NCBI GenBank assembly: GCA_031284105.1 | Contig: JAITAN010000182.1 | Span: 1-17,141 of the forward strand | Length of the DNA: 17,141 nt | Source of the DNA: Treponema sp. | Lineage (GTDB): Bacteria > Spirochaetota > Spirochaetia > Treponematales > Breznakiellaceae | Direction of reading: 5' to 3' | Shown here: positions 6,511 to 13,894 of the stretch, piece by piece | Position numbering within the stretch: position 1 is the first letter of the stretch | How the letters are laid out: every line of letters begins with the position of its first letter | Notes under the pieces: model-generated | Seen by the model: only the letters and a program-made list of their open reading frames with translations | Told to the model about the DNA's origin: nothing | Database searches by the model: none | Program-made: the position numbers and the translations under genes

Positions 6511-8115
6511 ATGAAACTAAAAGTCGTCTTGTTTTTATTGTTCTTTTTTGCGTTTTTCTCACGGCTCTTTGGATTGGGTGAGGTAACGCTGCGTATCGGG
6601 CAGGATGCGGGTTGGTCTTTGGTTGAGAAACGGGATGGCGTTACCGAAGTTGACGCGCATCGTCCATGGACCGTGCTTTCACTAATCGCGGCTCAACCTG
6701 CCGCGCAGGGCGTCTATACCGATATGCTGTTTGCTTTTGATGAGACTTCGCCGGATCGCTTTGGCGATAGCGTCGGCAATTACAAAGTACTGATGAGGGA
6801 TACCGACGGCGTATCCCGGTCGGACGGGCTTATGGCGCGGTATGGAGCGGGTGCGGCGATCTTTTCAGGACGGTACAGCGTTGTGTCCGATGGACCTCTT
6901 GTCATTACGCCCCAAACAGGCGATGCGCTCTTCGCATCCGGGAAACGGGTTGGTGATTTTAGTATAGAGTTTTGGGCCCTGCCGTTCAATGTAGATACGG
7001 GTGAACAGATGTTTGCGTGGAGCGCCGTAAAACAGCGGACGAGAATCGATTACATCATGCAGAGCGTTACGTGTACCGTATCTAAAAACAGGTTCCAGTG
7101 GACATTTCTTGACTTTTTTGCTTCCACGCGCGATGACGTGCGTTCAACAATTACCCTGTCCGGCATTATGCCGATCATTCCCAAGACATGGTCGCATCAT
7201 CTTATTCGCTTTGACTCCTATACCGGTCTTTTGGAGTATCTCGTTAATGGTAAGCTTGAAGCTCTTACCTATGCGACTTCAACAGGACATGAGAGCGGCG
7301 ATGTGTATGCCCCGCTCATCGGGGAGGATGGTAAGTTCGTTTTGGGCAAACAGTATGTCGGTCTGCTCGATGAAGTACGCATGAGCGGAGGGTCTCGGAT
7401 TGATACGGAAACTATGGGAACGCTGGACATCGCAAAATTTCCCGCCGCCGGTGGGCGCATAGAGACTCGTAGTATTGATCTTGGAGAACCGAATGTTCAG
7501 ATAGTCAGAGTTGATGCTTCAACCGGTAGGCTTTCTTTTATAAATAACAAAATTAGGAATGAATTTGCCGGAAAGTCTGCGATCAGGTTTTCCGATGAAT
7601 CCGCCCTTCAATTCTTTATCCGTACTTCCGATTCCCCATACCGCTGGATAAATGAGTGGCGTGTATTAACGCCCGGAGTAAATCTTGATGAGCAGGTAAA
7701 GGGTAGATATGTGCAGCTTGCGGTGCAGTTTTACCCAAGCGGCGATGGAGAAGCGACTCCGTATCTGGACGAGATCCGTATTGTTTACAAGCCTGATGAA
7801 CCGCCGCTTCCCCCTACGCTGGTTACCGTCATTGCCGGAGACAATGCGGTGGATCTATCATGGAAAAACAGCCCGGATATTGATTTAATGGGGTATTTTG
7901 TATATTATGGTACCGTTTCCGGTACGTATTTTGGAGAAGGCGCGGTATTGGGTGCGTCTCCTATAGATGTGGGAAAACGTACTTCGATTCGGATTGACGG
8001 ACTTAGAAATGGTACGCTTTATTATTTTGCCGTTGCCGCATACGACAGCTTGAATCCGCTCCATCTGGGGGCGTTTTCCCGTGAAATAACGGCAAGACCC
8101 CTACAGGTACGGTGA
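6511..8115 (+). CDS. Exported LamG/jellyroll and fibronectin type III protein
   Basis: A 534-residue protein. Residues 1-21 form a signal peptide (positively charged start, long Leu/Phe core), so it is exported to the periplasm or cell surface; no lipobox cysteine is present. Residues of about 110-285 resemble a LamG/concanavalin-like jellyroll: FSIEFWALPF at its start and FVLGKQYVGLLDEVRMS at its end are characteristic of such carbohydrate- or protein-binding folds. A central beta-rich part follows, and about residues 430-530 form a fibronectin type III domain (NAVDLSWKNSPD, GYFVYYG, GTLYYFAVAAYDS). The role is probably adhesion or envelope scaffolding; no catalytic residues are evident. It probably heads an operon with the TPR gene 31 nt downstream. 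Confidence 0.75.
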   Translation: MKLKVVLFLLFFFAFFSRLFGLGEVTLRIGQDAGWSLVEKRDGVTEVDAHRPWTVLSLIAAQPAAQGVYTDMLFAFDETSPDRFGDSVGNYKVLMRDTDGVSRSDGLMARYGAGAAIFSGRYSVVSDGPLVITPQTGDALFASGKRVGDFSIEFWALPFNVDTGEQMFAWSAVKQRTRIDYIMQSVTCTVSKNRFQWTFLDFFASTRDDVRSTITLSGIMPIIPKTWSHHLIRFDSYTGLLEYLVNGKLEALTYATSTGHESGDVYAPLIGEDGKFVLGKQYVGLLDEVRMSGGSRIDTETMGTLDIAKFPAAGGRIETRSIDLGEPNVQIVRVDASTGRLSFINNKIRNEFAGKSAIRFSDESALQFFIRTSDSPYRWINEWRVLTPGVNLDEQVKGRYVQLAVQFYPSGDGEATPYLDEIRIVYKPDEPPLPPTLVTVIAGDNAVDLSWKNSPDIDLMGYFVYYGTVSGTYFGEGAVLGASPIDVGKRTSIRIDGLRNGTLYYFAVAAYDSLNPLHLGAFSREITARPLQVR

Positions 8116-8146
8116 ACGAATTGTTTAAGCGTGGAAGGATGACGGA

Positions 8147-9505
8147 ATGAGTGTTATAAAAATGCAGAAGATCGCCAAACTCATTAAAGAGAGCGATTAT
8201 AAAAACGCGGAAGAATTACTTAAAGTTGTTCTTAAAGAGTCGCCTCATAACAGAACGGCTCACTTTTTTTTCGGTATGGTGCTTGCGAAAACAGGTATGC
8301 TTAAGGAAGCTGAAGCGGAATTTCTTAATTTAGTGGTAAACGATCATGGTGATATCGAAGCTTTATGCGCGCTTGCGATGGTTTATCGGTGGGAGGGTAA
8401 ACTCACGGATGCGCTCGGTACCTTTAACGAGGCGCTCGAACTTGATCCAACACGTATCGAATTCTACCGCTATATAGCGGATATTCAGATACTGGAAAAA
8501 AATTTAAAAGCCGCTTTTATGGCGTACGCGAAGACGATTGAATGTAATCCCGATTTTGCGCCTGCATACAACAACCTCGGCATCGTGTATTTTGAGATGA
8601 ATGAAATTAATAGATCCCTTAACGTATTCCGAGAGGCTATTTCCCGTGAAAGTGGTAACGCAAAATTTCACTACAATTACGCCATTGCACTGGAGGCAAA
8701 CAGCCAATTGCAAGAAGCAGTACATGAATACGAGATTGCGGTAGGCATAGACCCTTATTGGACTGCGGCGCAGCTCAACCTTGGCGCTATTCTGGCAAAA
8801 TTAGAGCAGTTTGACAGAGCGGGTGGTACTTTTGATGTTATTCTTGATGAGGATCCGTTCAATGCTGATGCATGGAATAATATGGGTGTTGTGCTGACAG
8901 AGCAGGGGTATAAGGAAGAAGCGATCCGTCATTTTATAAGGGCGCTTGAAGAGCGTTCAAAGTTCGAGTTGGCGCGTCGTAATTTGGACAGCGTAAAAAA
9001 TGATGCCGAGCCTAAAGTTGACTTTGCCGTTGCGGGAATGCATCTTGATGAGGAAACAAGCATTCCCTTCAACCTGCCGAAACCCGAATTCGAGCCGCTT
9101 TCCGGTGATTTTATGGGTATTGAAATACCGTATTTGGTTGAATTTATGAACCATCTTAAAGAAATGATCAATTTTTTACCCGAACAGCAGAGAACAGCGT
9201 TTGACCGGAGCGGCATCCGTATCAGCATGGAACATATCATCAACATCTTTATGGGACATCGAGGTATTTTATGGGAAATTCAGGATTTGTACCTCAAGAA
9301 GCAACCCCAAAAAGTAGGTTCCGCTCCTGTGCTGGAACGTGCCGGGCAACCGGACGCGGGAGAGGCGCTGAATGGAGCGCTTAACGCAGTTGAGATTGTC
9401 GAGTTCCTTACCTATTTAGGGACGCTTTCCTCAAGTCTTCCGGAGCCTGTAGTAACGGACTATCTTACAGAGAAGTTGAAGACGGTTGTTTCGGCGATAC
9501 GGTAA
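8147..9505 (+). CDS. Tetratricopeptide repeat protein
   Basis: A 452-residue protein without signal peptide. Residues about 5-285 consist of successive 34-residue TPR units, visible as repeats of the pattern A-x3-Y/F-x-G/N followed by A-x3-F/Y-x2-A, for example AYNNLGIVYFEMNEINRSLNVFREAI and AWNNMGVVLTEQGYKEEAIRHFIRAL in separated form. TPR arrays mediate protein-protein contact. The remainder, about 290-452, is a helical region with a proline-rich linker that I do not recognise. AAGGA precedes ATG 8147. It is in line with the LamG gene upstream and the HDOD gene 32 nt downstream, so these three genes probably form one unit and the protein may be their scaffold. Confidence 0.8.
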   Translation: MSVIKMQKIAKLIKESDYKNAEELLKVVLKESPHNRTAHFFFGMVLAKTGMLKEAEAEFLNLVVNDHGDIEALCALAMVYRWEGKLTDALGTFNEALELDPTRIEFYRYIADIQILEKNLKAAFMAYAKTIECNPDFAPAYNNLGIVYFEMNEINRSLNVFREAISRESGNAKFHYNYAIALEANSQLQEAVHEYEIAVGIDPYWTAAQLNLGAILAKLEQFDRAGGTFDVILDEDPFNADAWNNMGVVLTEQGYKEEAIRHFIRALEERSKFELARRNLDSVKNDAEPKVDFAVAGMHLDEETSIPFNLPKPEFEPLSGDFMGIEIPYLVEFMNHLKEMINFLPEQQRTAFDRSGIRISMEHIINIFMGHRGILWEIQDLYLKKQPQKVGSAPVLERAGQPDAGEALNGALNAVEIVEFLTYLGTLSSSLPEPVVTDYLTEKLKTVVSAIR

Positions 9506-9537
9506 TATGTTGTTTTAATAATTATAGGTAAAGAGCT

Positions 9538-10398
9538 GTGGATAAAGAACTTCATGAAAAAATGAAACAATTTATAGATAATATGCCGAGTCTTCCCACA
9601 ACGGTTTTCAGAGTGATAGAAATTTGCGATAATCCCAGAACAAGTCCGATGGATCTAAATAAAGTGATTTCTCTGGATCCGGTTCTCACGGCAAGAGTAC
9701 TAAAACTCATTAACACGGCGTATTGCGGGATGAATCAGCAGACTATGAATCTTGCCCGCGCCATCACCATGTTGGGGTTTAATACCGTAAAAAATTTGGT
9801 GCTTTCGAGTGCGATGTCAAGAACATTCTCGAAAGATACGTACAAAAACCACTTTGATATGAAGGCGTTTTGGCAACATTCCTTGAGCGTGGGTGTTACG
9901 GCAAAACTTCTGGCAAAGAAACGGGGTGTTGACCAGAAACAATGGGCAAACTACTTCTGTGTGGGATTTCTTCATGACATAGGTAAGCTGCCTTTTAGCG
10001 CTCTATTTGCCGAAGATTACATGAACGCCATTACAACGGCGGAGCAGGAGCGGCATTCTTTGTTTCATATTGAAGACAGGTTATTCACTATGGACCACTG
10101 CTATGCGGGACAGGTAATCGCTGATTTGTGGAAACTAGACGGTGAACTACGGGATACGATTGCCTGCCATCATAATTATAGCGATTATAATGGGCCGCAT
10201 AAAGATAAATTGTTTACCGTCGTGGCGGCAAACAATTATGTTATTCTTTCAAAAATGGGATTTTCAGGCGATACTTATCCTGTAGAGGTTGAGCCGATGG
10301 TTCTGGAGGAACTGAAAATTTCACAGGATATTTTTCTTGCGCTGAAAAAAGAAATTCTGATTGAGATTGAAAAAGCGCAAGTCTTCTTAAGGATATAA
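9538..10398 (+). CDS. HDOD-domain signalling protein
   Basis: A 286-residue cytoplasmic protein. Most of it (about residues 10-215) is an HDOD domain, recognised by the start MPSLPTTVFRVIEI, the SLDPVLTARVLKLINTA segment and ITMLGFNTVKNLVLSSA. It retains an HD-like FLHDIGKL motif, a feature many HDOD proteins lose, so a weak hydrolase role is possible, but the other HD ligands are not clear. HDOD proteins typically act in signal transduction and stress or motility control. The start is GTG at 9538 with only a weak AAAGAG 3 nt before it. It follows the TPR gene by 32 nt. Confidence 0.85.
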   Translation: MDKELHEKMKQFIDNMPSLPTTVFRVIEICDNPRTSPMDLNKVISLDPVLTARVLKLINTAYCGMNQQTMNLARAITMLGFNTVKNLVLSSAMSRTFSKDTYKNHFDMKAFWQHSLSVGVTAKLLAKKRGVDQKQWANYFCVGFLHDIGKLPFSALFAEDYMNAITTAEQERHSLFHIEDRLFTMDHCYAGQVIADLWKLDGELRDTIACHHNYSDYNGPHKDKLFTVVAANNYVILSKMGFSGDTYPVEVEPMVLEELKISQDIFLALKKEILIEIEKAQVFLRI

Positions 10399-10440
10399 GC
10401 GGTACTTTATAGAAAAGAATCGTGCGATTTAGCGTGAGGA

Positions 10441-10478
10441 TCATATACGCGTTGCTGTATACAAGCCATCGTATATGA
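10441..10478. promoter_or_regulatory. 38-bp dyad-symmetric element upstream of the MBL gene
   Basis: Outer arms TCATATACG (10441-10449) and CGTATATGA (10470-10478) are a perfect 9-bp inverted repeat, and the inner 8-mer TGTATACA (10456-10463) is a palindrome on exactly the same centre, between 10459 and 10460. In all 26 of 38 positions obey the dyad. It lies 15 nt before ATG 10494, so a dimeric or tetrameric repressor or an mRNA hairpin are both possible. Confidence 0.5.
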
Positions 10479-10493
10479 AGTTAAGGGGGGAAA

Positions 10494-11444
10494 ATGTTAT
10501 CAGTTCGTTTCTGGGGAGTTCGGGGGACGATTCCAAGTCCCGGAGCAGCTACAATTATATTCGGCGGTAATACTGCCTGCCTTGAAATTCGTGCTGATGA
10601 ACGCCTTATCATTGTTGATTTAGGAACAGGTATTCGCTTGCTGGGAAATTACCTCATAGCAAATGATTTCAAAAAAGGGCCTATCGACGCCGATATTTTC
10701 GTTACTCATACGCATTGGGATCATATCGTCGGTTTCCCGCTTTTCGCGCCGCTCTTTATTCCTTCCAGCAGGTTACGCATTTGGGGACCCATTTCAAGTG
10801 AAGGTGAGACGCTGAAAGATATTTTGAGTATGCAATTGGCGTATAAGTTTTGGCCCATACGCTTAACCGAACTTTCCGCCCAGCTATCATACGGTCAAAT
10901 ACAGGAAACGACGCTTGATCTCGGTAACGGGCTTATTGTTAAAAGCAAGTATTTAAACCATCCGATATTTTGTCTGGGTTACCGTTTTGAATATAGGGGA
11001 AAATCTATTGTTACTGCCTACGATCACGAACCGTTTATAAATCTGTTTCTCGCGGATCCCAACGCTCCCGATTATGATGAAGAAGCAATGGAGGAAGGGG
11101 CGCGTGTGGCGGCAGAGGAGAATAAGAAGATAGCCGCTTTCTTCAAGAACGCCGATATAGTTATCCATGACAGCCAATACACCGAAGCCGAGTATCATCA
11201 AGGAAAACACGGCTGGGGACATTCGCCATACGAACATGCAATCGCAAATATACGTGATGCCGGTGTAAAGAATTTGGTTTTCTTCCACCATGATCCCGAT
11301 ACTTCCGATGAAACACTCGTACAGCGTGAAAAAGACTACCAGATTAAGAACGATGGTCCCTCATCAGGATTTTTAAGTAAGCTGAATAAACTGAAACATA
11401 CATCTGTTATTATGGCGAAAGAAAACATGACGATAATAGCGTAA
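10494..11444 (+). CDS. Metallo-beta-lactamase-fold hydrolase, phosphodiesterase-like
   Basis: A 316-residue cytoplasmic protein of the MBL superfamily. It begins with the RFWGVRGTIPSPG segment typical of the cAMP-phosphodiesterase/RNase Z-like branch. The metal-binding motif THTHWDH gives His72, His74, Asp76 and His77; further candidates are His156 (LNHP), Asp177 (AYDHEP) and His266 (FFHHDPD). All ligands for two metals appear to be present, so the enzyme should be active. The substrate is unknown; a cyclic nucleotide or other phosphodiester is a reasonable guess for this branch. A strong AAGGGGGG precedes ATG 10494. The 95-nt gap after the HDOD gene holds a 38-bp dyad, so it may be regulated separately. 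Confidence 0.85.
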   Translation: MLSVRFWGVRGTIPSPGAATIIFGGNTACLEIRADERLIIVDLGTGIRLLGNYLIANDFKKGPIDADIFVTHTHWDHIVGFPLFAPLFIPSSRLRIWGPISSEGETLKDILSMQLAYKFWPIRLTELSAQLSYGQIQETTLDLGNGLIVKSKYLNHPIFCLGYRFEYRGKSIVTAYDHEPFINLFLADPNAPDYDEEAMEEGARVAAEENKKIAAFFKNADIVIHDSQYTEAEYHQGKHGWGHSPYEHAIANIRDAGVKNLVFFHHDPDTSDETLVQREKDYQIKNDGPSSGFLSKLNKLKHTSVIMAKENMTIIA

Positions 11445-11779
11445 GCCGAAGGCGAGGCGAATGCCTTTATGCAAAGATCTAAACGCAGAATCTGATATAT
11501 GCCGGACGGATCGTAACAATGGTTAGGGCGTGTTCACACTACGTAGGCGATTACACATACAGGACAGATAGATAAAAGCCAGATGTATGTTGACCGCTGT
11601 TGAATCCATGCGGTATACTTCGGATACCGGCAACCTTCCCCCCGCCGCCTCGGCGTCCAGATCGAGGCGATGGAAATAGACGGTTACGCCATTACAACGG
11701 CAAGCTCCACGTTAAATATGCGGGCGGCGGTAATGGCTTGCATGATTTTTCATTATACCGTATTCTCTCACGATAAACT
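11445..11779. other. Intergenic region before recO, with possible promoter and tiny ORF
   Basis: No gene of normal size is seen. TTGACC (11590-11595), an 18-nt spacer and TATACT (11614-11619) form a candidate + strand promoter. A small hairpin around 11612-11628 is capped by a cUUCGg tetraloop. A 37-codon ORF from ATG 11670 ends with TGA at 11781-11783, overlapping the ATG of recO; it has no ribosome binding site and no recognisable family, so I do not call it a gene. Confidence 0.4.
11590..11619 (+). promoter_or_regulatory. Candidate sigma70 promoter upstream of recO
   Basis: TTGACC - 18 nt - TATACT. Transcription would start near 11626, giving a leader of about 150 nt before recO. It overlaps a small cUUCGg-capped hairpin. 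Confidence 0.35.
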
Positions 11780-12514
11780 ATGACTCGTAACCTACGATAT
11801 TCCGCTCTTGTTCTCCGTGTGCGCCCCATAGGGGAGTCAAACCGGGAAGCGTTCTTTCTCACCGCCGAAAACGGCATCGTCAGGGCGACGATTTTTGGAG
11901 GTCCAAAAAGTAAATTGCGTTCCTGTATCTCGCCGTTTCATCAGGGGACGCTGTGGGTATACCACGATACGGTGAAAGACTTTATGAAGGTAACGGATTT
12001 TGACGTGAAGCAATGGCGTCTCGGTTTACGTGAGCTATACGAGCGTTCTATGGCGGCGGCGGCGCTTGTGGATACGGTTACGGCTTCCCACGCCGGCGGC
12101 GGAAATTGGGCGGCGGCGCTTGAACGTGCAGGCAGGACGCTTGACGCGCTTGATAGCGCCGATGAACCTATGGTGCAGCGTGTTTTTTACCATTTTCTGT
12201 GGAATTGGATCGATCTGATTGGAGAAAAACCATCTCTGCGTGGATGTTCCTTGTGCGATTCCTCGTTTGGCGGCGGCGCTGTTTTGTACGCGCCGGTTGA
12301 GGGTGCGTTTCTGTGTCCCTCGTGCGGCGAGGGACGTCAAGGGATTTTGTTGGGAATCGGCGCCAGAAAGTGGCTTGCCGCAGTAGAAAATTTGCCGCCC
12401 GCCGCGTTGAACAGGTGGTCGCTGGATACCGGATCGCTTGCCCAAGTGCGTTCTGTAACGGTTGCGCTTATGGCGGGGCTTCTGGGAAGAAGGCTTGAAA
12501 GCTGGAACTGGTGA
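11780..12514 (+). CDS. recO: DNA repair protein RecO
   Basis: Recombination mediator that, with RecR, loads RecA on single-stranded DNA gaps. The 244-residue product has the family layout: an N-terminal OB fold that starts YSALVLRVRPIGESNREAF and continues with FGGPKSKLR, a helical middle, and a C-terminal zinc site with Cys156, Cys159, Cys179 and Cys182 (CSLC...CPSC). The start at ATG 11780 agrees with the family. There is no Shine-Dalgarno; the ATG overlaps the TGA of a 37-codon upstream frame. The end is followed by a small GC-rich hairpin GCCGC-GTT-GCGGC at 12540-12552. Confidence 0.93.
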   Translation: MTRNLRYSALVLRVRPIGESNREAFFLTAENGIVRATIFGGPKSKLRSCISPFHQGTLWVYHDTVKDFMKVTDFDVKQWRLGLRELYERSMAAAALVDTVTASHAGGGNWAAALERAGRTLDALDSADEPMVQRVFYHFLWNWIDLIGEKPSLRGCSLCDSSFGGGAVLYAPVEGAFLCPSCGEGRQGILLGIGARKWLAAVENLPPAALNRWSLDTGSLAQVRSVTVALMAGLLGRRLESWNW

Positions 12515-12539
12515 GCGTCCGCTGCATACGGAGCATACT

Positions 12540-12552
12540 GCCGCGTTGCGGC
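12540..12552. terminator. Small GC-rich hairpin after recO
   Basis: GCCGC-GTT-GCGGC, a perfect 5-bp stem 26 nt past the recO stop. No T run follows, so terminator function is uncertain. Confidence 0.25.
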
Positions 12553-12567
12553 CCTGAACCCCTACAC

Positions 12568-12596
12568 TTGCACAAAATTGTAGTCCATGATACTAT
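12568..12596 (+). promoter_or_regulatory. Candidate promoter of the metal-uptake cluster
   Basis: TTGCAC (12568-12573), 17-nt spacer, TACTAT (12591-12596). The -10 box is 6 nt from ATG 12603 and no Shine-Dalgarno is present, so the first message is probably leaderless. I see no clear Zur/Fur palindrome; ATGATA is directly repeated at 12587 and 12603. Confidence 0.4.
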
Positions 12597-12602
12597 CTCA
12601 CT

Positions 12603-12893
12603 ATGATAAATTTTCTGCGGAAAAGATACTGTCTTGTTATTGTAACGGCGTGTTGGGTTTTTGCCATTGTCTTTGCGGAATTTTTCGTTCTTACTAACCT
12701 CGATCACGATTGCATAGGAGAGGCGTGTACTATTTGTTTACACATGGAAATTGCCCGGCGCCTGTTCGAATGTCTGGGATGCATCTGTATTATTGCCGGT
12801 TTAGCTTCTCGAGCGTACGCTCTTTTAGGACCCATCATAAGGCACCCCACGCCGCCTACCCTCGTAACATTAAAAGTAAAATGTAGTTTCTGA
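12603..12893 (+). CDS. Small membrane protein with Cys/His motif, linked to metal uptake genes
   Basis: A 96-residue protein with two probable membrane spans, residues about 10-31 and 58-80, separated by a loop carrying LDHDCIGEACTICLH, a His/Asp/Cys-rich potential metal ligand set (HDC-x4-C-x2-CLH). From memory, similar small proteins occur near zinc ABC transporter genes in anaerobes, so a metal-sensing or metal-handling role is a reasonable guess, but I do not know the family's function. It has its own candidate promoter and lies 100 nt before the mini-ORF and ATPase. The C-terminal end after about residue 80 is a short polar tail. Confidence 0.65.
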   Translation: MINFLRKRYCLVIVTACWVFAIVFAEFFVLTNLDHDCIGEACTICLHMEIARRLFECLGCICIIAGLASRAYALLGPIIRHPTPPTLVTLKVKCSF

Positions 12894-12992
12894 TTTTTGT
12901 AAATTCCCCGTATTCTTTAAAAATTATAGGCGCCTCGCCGCTCTGCGGGGACCGGGCTTTACACTTCAATCATATAAATCGGAGGTTTATAT

Positions 12993-13091
12993 ATGAATAA
13001 TATCCACCATTTTGGGCTTGGCGGCATCAATGCTAATCGCCTTAAAATACGGGGTATGGAACCCCGGCCGCGAGTAAATCTATGGCGGTAG
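12993..13091 (+). CDS. 32-residue mini-ORF overlapping the metal ABC ATPase start
   Basis: ATG 12993 is preceded by GGAGG with a 7-nt gap, the best ribosome binding site in this cluster. The peptide starts MNNIHHFGLGG, is Arg-rich near its end, and stops at TAG 13089-13091, ten nt inside the ATPase gene in another frame. The ATPase start itself has only a weak site, so this peptide probably serves translational coupling or is a leader peptide. Whether the peptide has a function of its own is unknown. It could also be a remnant of a longer gene such as a lost binding protein, but the sequence does not show that. Confidence 0.45.
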   Translation: MNNIHHFGLGGINANRLKIRGMEPRPRVNLWR

Positions 13092-13894
13092 ATGCCATAC
13101 TAACCTGTCAGAACGTTTCATTCGGCTATGACGGACATATAGTTGTTCATAACCTAACATTTTCTGTGGAAAGAGGCGATTACCTGTGCATTGTGGGGGA
13201 AAACGGTTCCGGCAAAAGCACGCTTATCAAAGGCGTCTTGCGGCTTATTACCCCCTTGCAGGGCAGTATCATCATAAACGCCGGCAGCGCGGCAAAGAGC
13301 AAAGCCGCTCCGCAGGCAATGCAAAGTTCATTCCCGAAGATAAAAGGAAACGCCGTCGGCTATCTTTCCCAAGCATCGGCCGCAAAAAAAGATTTCCCGG
13401 CAGGCGTAGCGGAAATCGTCTTTTCGGGCATGACCGGCGGTATGGGATTGCGCCCCTTCTATTCCCGCAAAGAAAAAGAATTGGCGGAGAGAGCTATGGG
13501 CCGGCTCGCCATTACCGCCTTACGGAATCGCTGCTTCCGTGAGCTATCCGGCGGGCAGCAGCGGCGCGTTCTCATTGCCCGCGCCCTGTGCGCGGTATTG
13601 CGGGATGATGCGGCGTGGGAAGGCAACGCGAGCGCGTGCCGTAAAATGCTCGTACTGGACGAACCCGCAGCCGGACTTGACCCGCTGGTTACCGCGGAAT
13701 TGTACCAACTGTTGCAAACGTTGAACACAGAGCTGGGCGTTGCCATTATTATGGTTTCTCATGACATTGACTCGGCTCTAAAATATACGCGTCATATACT
13801 GCATATCACGGCGGCGGGGAGTTTTTATGGAACTCATGCTGAATATACGCAATCAGATCACTATAAACGTTTAATTGGAGGTAATGATAAATGA
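13082..13894 (+). CDS. Metal (probably zinc/manganese) ABC transporter ATP-binding protein
   Basis: ATPase subunit of a ZnuC/MntB-type importer. The 270 residues contain Walker A GENGSGKST (39-47), Q-loop Gln97 in YLSQ, signature LSGGQ (155-159), Walker B with LVLDE (190-194), D-loop and the switch His227 in VSHD. All catalytic motifs are intact. Two features are longer than in typical ZnuC: a Ser/Ala/Lys-rich stretch at about 69-89 before the Q-loop, and about 13 extra residues (DDAAWEGNASACR) between signature helix and Walker B. The gene overlaps the mini-ORF upstream by ten nt and the permease downstream by ATGA, which indicates coupled translation. Zinc is preferred over manganese from the permease type and neighbours, but not proven. 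Confidence 0.9.
   Translation: MAVDAILTCQNVSFGYDGHIVVHNLTFSVERGDYLCIVGENGSGKSTLIKGVLRLITPLQGSIIINAGSAAKSKAAPQAMQSSFPKIKGNAVGYLSQASAAKKDFPAGVAEIVFSGMTGGMGLRPFYSRKEKELAERAMGRLAITALRNRCFRELSGGQQRRVLIARALCAVLRDDAAWEGNASACRKMLVLDEPAAGLDPLVTAELYQLLQTLNTELGVAIIMVSHDIDSALKYTRHILHITAAGSFYGTHAEYTQSDHYKRLIGGNDK

Noticed and set aside
12993..13091. Remnant of znuA
   Set aside because: The 32-residue peptide shows no resemblance to a binding protein signal peptide or domain.
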